Positions 5,679 through 8,197 of a stretch of 8,197 nucleotides of DNA are shown piece after piece. Below the pieces are notes generated by a model that ran no database searches, was not told the DNA's origin, and was given only the letters and a program-made list of their open reading frames with translations. This DNA comes from Parvibaculum sp. GTDB lineage: Bacteria > Pseudomonadota > Alphaproteobacteria > Parvibaculales > Parvibaculaceae. The stretch is from contig JACIYQ010000245.1 in NCBI GenBank assembly GCA_014359855.1, forward strand, positions 1 through 8,197, in the 5' to 3' direction. A program made the position numbers and the translations under genes. Each line of letters opens with the position of its first letter. Position 1 is the first letter of the stretch.

Positions 5679-6824
5679 TCAGGAGCCCGGCCCGTAGCCG
5701 AAATAGCGCGCGACCGGGGCCGTGCGATCACGGATGGCGTGGAGGTCTTCCGGCGAGAATTCGGGCTGGTAGTAGTCCGGCACGTGCAGACGGGTTTGCG
5801 CCCGCTCCACGAGAGCCTCCGAATAGCCGAGCCCGCAATGATCGAGTATCCGCGCCATCACCGCGCCCGGCTGCTCGCAGAGATCTTCGTAGCGCACCAC
5901 GAGCACCGCCTCCGCAAGCGCCGGGTTTGCGTCGATCCGCTCGGCGAGATAGCCGTAGACCTCGCGCCACTGGAGCGCCCAGCCTTCGGCCTCGCGGCCT
6001 TCTGCCCACAGATCGGCGATTTCCGTCGCAGCCGCCTCACTGCCGCAATTGACCGGCGCACGGTCGAGCCCGAATTCGAAATGTCCGGCGCGCGCAAGAT
6101 GCGCCCGGGATTCGGGATGCTCCACTTCACCTTTCACGAACAGACGATGCTGCTTCATCAGCGAGGCGACATGCCAGATGGGCCCGCGCACGGGAACGAC
6201 GAAGCGCGCATCGGGAAACATGCGCAACAGATAGTCGAGCCGCGTGATATTGTAGTTCGCCTTGGCGAGATAGCGCTCGCCGCCGCGCACGAAGAGAAGC
6301 TTGCGAATATGCGCTCGCAGGAAATCCTCGAATTCCGGATGTAACGCATCGCCACCGAAGGTTTCGTTCCAGAGACGCTTGTGGAGATGCTGAAAGAAAC
6401 TCATCCAGATCGGCTCTTCAAAAGCTTCCGGGCTCTCCGAGGTAACATAGATGCCGTCCTTGTGCGCGCGCTCTTCCGGCGTGTCTTCCTTGAACGGCAT
6501 GTAGTCGACGAGCTTGTTCCAGAGGATCGGCGTGAAGAGGGGCGGAAAATCGCGATAACGATGTGTCGCCACCTGGGGGTGGTCCGCGAGAAGTTCGAGC
6601 AGGACCGTGCTGCCGCTGCGTGCAAGACCGCTGACCCAGACGGGCGCGCGAACGGGAATGCCGTCGAAGCGGTCCTCGAAGAGACGTGTCTCGATCTTCG
6701 CGAGCGACTGCATGAGTTTCGGACGGCCGTAGAGAATGCGGCCCATCACATCTATCCAGGGCGTAACGGCGAACTTGTCCGCAGCGGAAGGACCTTGCTT
6801 CGTCACATGTGCCTGGACGCTCAT
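5679..6824 (-). CDS. PAPS-dependent sulfotransferase family protein
   Basis: A 381-residue cytoplasmic-type sulfotransferase, which transfers sulfate from PAPS to a hydroxyl or amino acceptor. The 5'-phosphosulfate loop is VSGLARSGSTVLLELL (64-79). A conserved YLAKANYNITRLDYLLRMFP block is at 185-204. The 3'-phosphate motif VPVRGPIWHVASLMKQH (210-226) supplies R213 and S221. The late VVRYEDL (309-315) and RTAPVARYFGYG (367-378) are also typical of the Sulfotransfer_3-like group. There is no signal peptide or membrane helix. The acceptor cannot be deduced; it might be a lipid, glycan, amino acid or small metabolite. The ATG at 6824 follows GGAGG by five bases and overlaps the stop of the upstream membrane-protein gene by 4 bp (ATGA), which indicates translational coupling. 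It is the last gene of the minus-strand operon and converges on the SDR remnant with only 19 bp between stops; no obvious terminator hairpin is visible there. Confidence 0.9.
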   Translation of the reverse strand: MSVQAHVTKQGPSAADKFAVTPWIDVMGRILYGRPKLMQSLAKIETRLFEDRFDGIPVRAPVWVSGLARSGSTVLLELLADHPQVATHRYRDFPPLFTPILWNKLVDYMPFKEDTPEERAHKDGIYVTSESPEAFEEPIWMSFFQHLHKRLWNETFGGDALHPEFEDFLRAHIRKLLFVRGGERYLAKANYNITRLDYLLRMFPDARFVVPVRGPIWHVASLMKQHRLFVKGEVEHPESRAHLARAGHFEFGLDRAPVNCGSEAAATEIADLWAEGREAEGWALQWREVYGYLAERIDANPALAEAVLVVRYEDLCEQPGAVMARILDHCGLGYSEALVERAQTRLHVPDYYQPEFSPEDLHAIRDRTAPVARYFGYGPGS

Positions 6825-7540
6825 GCGATCCTCCCGGCTTTCTTGATGACCAACGAAAAGAGCAGGAAGAGCCCAAAGAAAAATACCTCCCAGCCACGCA
6901 GCCAGGAAGGCCCGACGGGCAACACTTCAAGTGCGGGGAGCGCCACCTCGACCCGGTCGACCGGCACGCCTTCGGGGAGATATCCGGCGGGATTCGCGAT
7001 CAGCCAGTTCCACCACCGGCGCTTCTCGATGACGGGGACCGGCGCACCCATGGCGACATCGGAGACGATGTCGCCTTCCGGCGCACGCACCACGACACGT
7101 CTGCCCTCGCCGCCGCGCTGGACGATGGCGGCCTGATAGCCAACGGGTGCCACCGTCGCCGCGGCATGTTCGCTCTCGCCGGGAAAACGATAGCCATAAT
7201 CGTTGGACAACCAGACGATGAGCGCAATGATCGGCAGCGAGGCCACAAGCGCCGAGGGCAGAGCGAGCGTAACGCGCGCCCAGGCGCTCCGGAACATGCG
7301 CGCGATGAGGGGCCAGGCCTCGTCCATGTCGCCGTCGAATGCATTGAGTTCCCGCCGCGCCGCAAGCGCTTCTGTTTCCGCGGCGGCAAGACGCCTCTGC
7401 GGCGAGAGAAGCTTGTAGAGCCACATGGAAAGCGCCGCCGCCACCATGGCCCAGACAACGAGCCTTGCCGCGGCCGGCAGGGGAGACATCAGCATCTCGA
7501 CGCCGCGAAAGACCGGCGCAGGAAGATCGAACAGACCCAT
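6821..7540 (-). CDS. Three-helix membrane protein, EMC3/TMCO1 (DUF106)-like N-terminal half
   Basis: About 239 residues. The N terminus is an amphipathic segment (FDLPAPVFRGVEMLM, 4-18). A first transmembrane helix is near 24-43 and ends LYKLLSPQRR. A charged helical hairpin or coiled coil (about 46-90) precedes a second transmembrane helix near 93-112, entered by LPSALVASLPIIALIVWLS. Residues 113-215 form a soluble, probably periplasmic beta-rich domain, and a third helix is at 217-233, followed by KKAGR. Helix, YK-x-L-x-x-Q, coiled coil, then a P-x-x-LIxxLPIxxxxxWL helix is the layout of EMC3/TMCO1 proteins, the Oxa1/YidC membrane-insertase superfamily. The domain after the second helix is unusually long for that family. 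The ATG at 7540 is 12 bases from the GAGG site; a GTG at 7546, six bases from it, would add two residues and is equally plausible. It lies 17 bp from the upstream gene and overlaps the sulfotransferase start by 4 bp. Membrane topology is firm; the insertase likeness is inference. Confidence 0.85.
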   Translation of the reverse strand: MGLFDLPAPVFRGVEMLMSPLPAAARLVVWAMVAAALSMWLYKLLSPQRRLAAAETEALAARRELNAFDGDMDEAWPLIARMFRSAWARVTLALPSALVASLPIIALIVWLSNDYGYRFPGESEHAAATVAPVGYQAAIVQRGGEGRRVVVRAPEGDIVSDVAMGAPVPVIEKRRWWNWLIANPAGYLPEGVPVDRVEVALPALEVLPVGPSWLRGWEVFFFGLFLLFSLVIKKAGRIA

Positions 7541-7557
7541 CGGCACGGCACACCTCG

Positions 7558-7803
7558 CTATTGCATGGAGGAGGACCGCGTCTCCTGCTGCGCCAATCTC
7601 CGCGTCGCCGCCAGTTTCCGGCGGCGTAGCATGCGGCGGATCGGCCAGCCGATAACGAACACAATGGCGGCCCCGACGGCGAGCAGAACGCCTATCAAAG
7701 CGCTGACGACACTGAGCCCCGCGCCGGGGCCGACATAGGCCGCCGCAGGCGCGGCGTAGCCCGCCACCGCGACGAGGATCATGAGAGAGATACGCAACTT
7801 CAT
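7558..7803 (-). CDS. Small signal-peptide membrane protein (YVGPGAG type)
   Basis: An 81-residue protein. Residues 1-22 are a signal peptide with a likely cleavage site after AAPAAA. The mature form starts YVGPGAGLS and has one transmembrane helix at about 31-53 ending in WPIRRMLRRRK, then a basic cytoplasmic tail of about 20 residues. The Y(V/I)GPGAG start plus helix plus W-P-(I/L)-RR-(L/M)LRR recurs in small bacterial membrane proteins of unknown function; that likeness is from memory. The ATG at 7803 has a strong AAAGGAG site about six bases upstream. The gap to the upstream arylsulfotransferase-like gene is 11 bp and to the downstream membrane protein 17 bp, so it is an internal operon gene. 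The arrangement suggests a membrane partner for its neighbours; no reaction can be assigned. Confidence 0.85.
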   Translation of the reverse strand: MKLRISLMILVAVAGYAAPAAAYVGPGAGLSVVSALIGVLLAVGAAIVFVIGWPIRRMLRRRKLAATRRLAQQETRSSSMQ

Positions 7804-7814
7804 GACTTTCTCCT

Positions 7815-8197
7815 TTACCGGTATACGCCGGCGCTGGATTGAGAGACGGGCGCGAGCGCGAAGTCGAGTTCGGAAGGCGTATACCGCCGCCCCCAAACCA
7901 CGATCGGAAGTTTCCTGTCGCCTTCGCCACCGCGAACCGGGTTGACGTATTGCCAGACAACCTTGCCTTCGGGGTTGACCTCGATGAGGCGGCCGCCCTG
8001 CGATTCCGTGATGAGCGTGTTCCCATTACCGAGACGCTGCACCGAAGCGCGAATCACGCTTTTCAGCGGATCGTCTTTCGTACCTTCGTACTGCCAGACG
8101 ATTTCCATGGTCTCCGGATCGAACTCCATGACGCGGGACCCAGCCGGACCGTTGTAGTTGCCGTTGTTGTCGAAAAGTAAAACATTCCCGCTGGCAA
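7815..8197 (-). CDS. Arylsulfotransferase-like beta-propeller protein, C-terminal part
   Basis: The last 126 residues of a gene that runs off the right edge of the window, so the N terminus and any signal peptide are not visible. The frame stays open to the edge, beginning ASGNVLLFDNNG. Repeated propeller-blade motifs are visible: RVMEFDPETMEIVWQYEG, SVQRLGNGNTLITES and GRLIEVNPEGKVVWQYVNP. These are typical of arylsulfotransferase (ASST)-family and PQQ-like beta-propeller proteins, where blades read N-G-N-x-L-I then P-x-G-x-v-V-W-x-Y. Known ASSTs transfer sulfate between phenolic compounds in the periplasm without PAPS. Their catalytic histidine lies upstream of much of the C-terminal region and cannot be checked here, so activity is unproven. 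It is the most upstream visible gene of the operon with the two membrane proteins and the PAPS sulfotransferase. Confidence 0.82.
   Translation of the reverse strand, partial: ASGNVLLFDNNGNYNGPAGSRVMEFDPETMEIVWQYEGTKDDPLKSVIRASVQRLGNGNTLITESQGGRLIEVNPEGKVVWQYVNPVRGGEGDRKLPIVVWGRRYTPSELDFALAPVSQSSAGVYR

Noticed and set aside
5739..7738. Several long plus-strand frames opposite the sulfotransferase and membrane protein (for example 5739-6344, 6381-7136, 6809-7738)
   Set aside because: They mirror the minus-strand operon genes, have no domains, and lack upstream ribosome binding sites in sensible places.
7541..8026. N-terminal extension of the membrane-protein frame up to an ATG at 8026
   Set aside because: It would overlap both upstream genes completely and encodes arginine-rich shadow sequence. 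The ATG at 7540 or GTG at 7546 fits the membrane protein and its GAGG site.

Overview
The window is GC-rich, tightly packed bacterial DNA. It looks like the chromosome of an alphaproteobacterium with a degradative or lipid-oriented metabolism. The gene types (CaiC-like acyl-CoA ligase, HSL-type esterase, paired carboxymuconolactone-decarboxylase-like proteins, a small alphaproteobacterial-type helical protein) suggest something like Parvibaculum or a related Rhizobiales/Sphingomonadales lineage. That placement is an inference from gene flavour, not a database match. I see no tRNA, rRNA, CRISPR array, transposase or attachment site.

Left part (1-3870): a minus-strand acyl-CoA ligase (86-1672) is divergent from a plus-strand HAD phosphatase of the LHPP/HDHD2 type (1821-2684). 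The phosphatase converges on a minus-strand alpha/beta-hydrolase esterase (2594-3535), and the two coding ends overlap by 91 bp. A textbook intrinsic terminator for the esterase lies inside the phosphatase coding sequence. Upstream of the esterase is a small minus-strand gene for a 68-residue helical protein (3662-3868).

Middle part (3869-5660): a 507-bp region without an assigned large gene carries a cluster of CCAACCGG-type half-sites at roughly helical spacing just upstream of the 68-residue gene. It also carries a possible 58-codon small gene with a good ribosome binding site. Next come two tandem plus-strand paralogues of the carboxymuconolactone decarboxylase/AhpD-like fold, followed by an overlapping third reading frame. 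That third frame is clearly the N-terminal Rossmann start of a short-chain dehydrogenase, but it stops after 55 codons, so it is a decayed gene remnant.

Right part (5679-8197): a compact minus-strand operon reads, in transcription order: the C-terminal part of an arylsulfotransferase-like beta-propeller protein (cut by the window edge); an 81-residue signal-peptide membrane protein; a three-helix membrane protein whose N-terminal half resembles the EMC3/TMCO1 (DUF106) branch of the Oxa1/YidC insertase superfamily; and a PAPS-type sulfotransferase. The last two overlap by 4 bp. This linkage of two different sulfotransferase types with an insertase-like membrane protein is the most interesting candidate system in the window. 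Its function is not established by the sequence.
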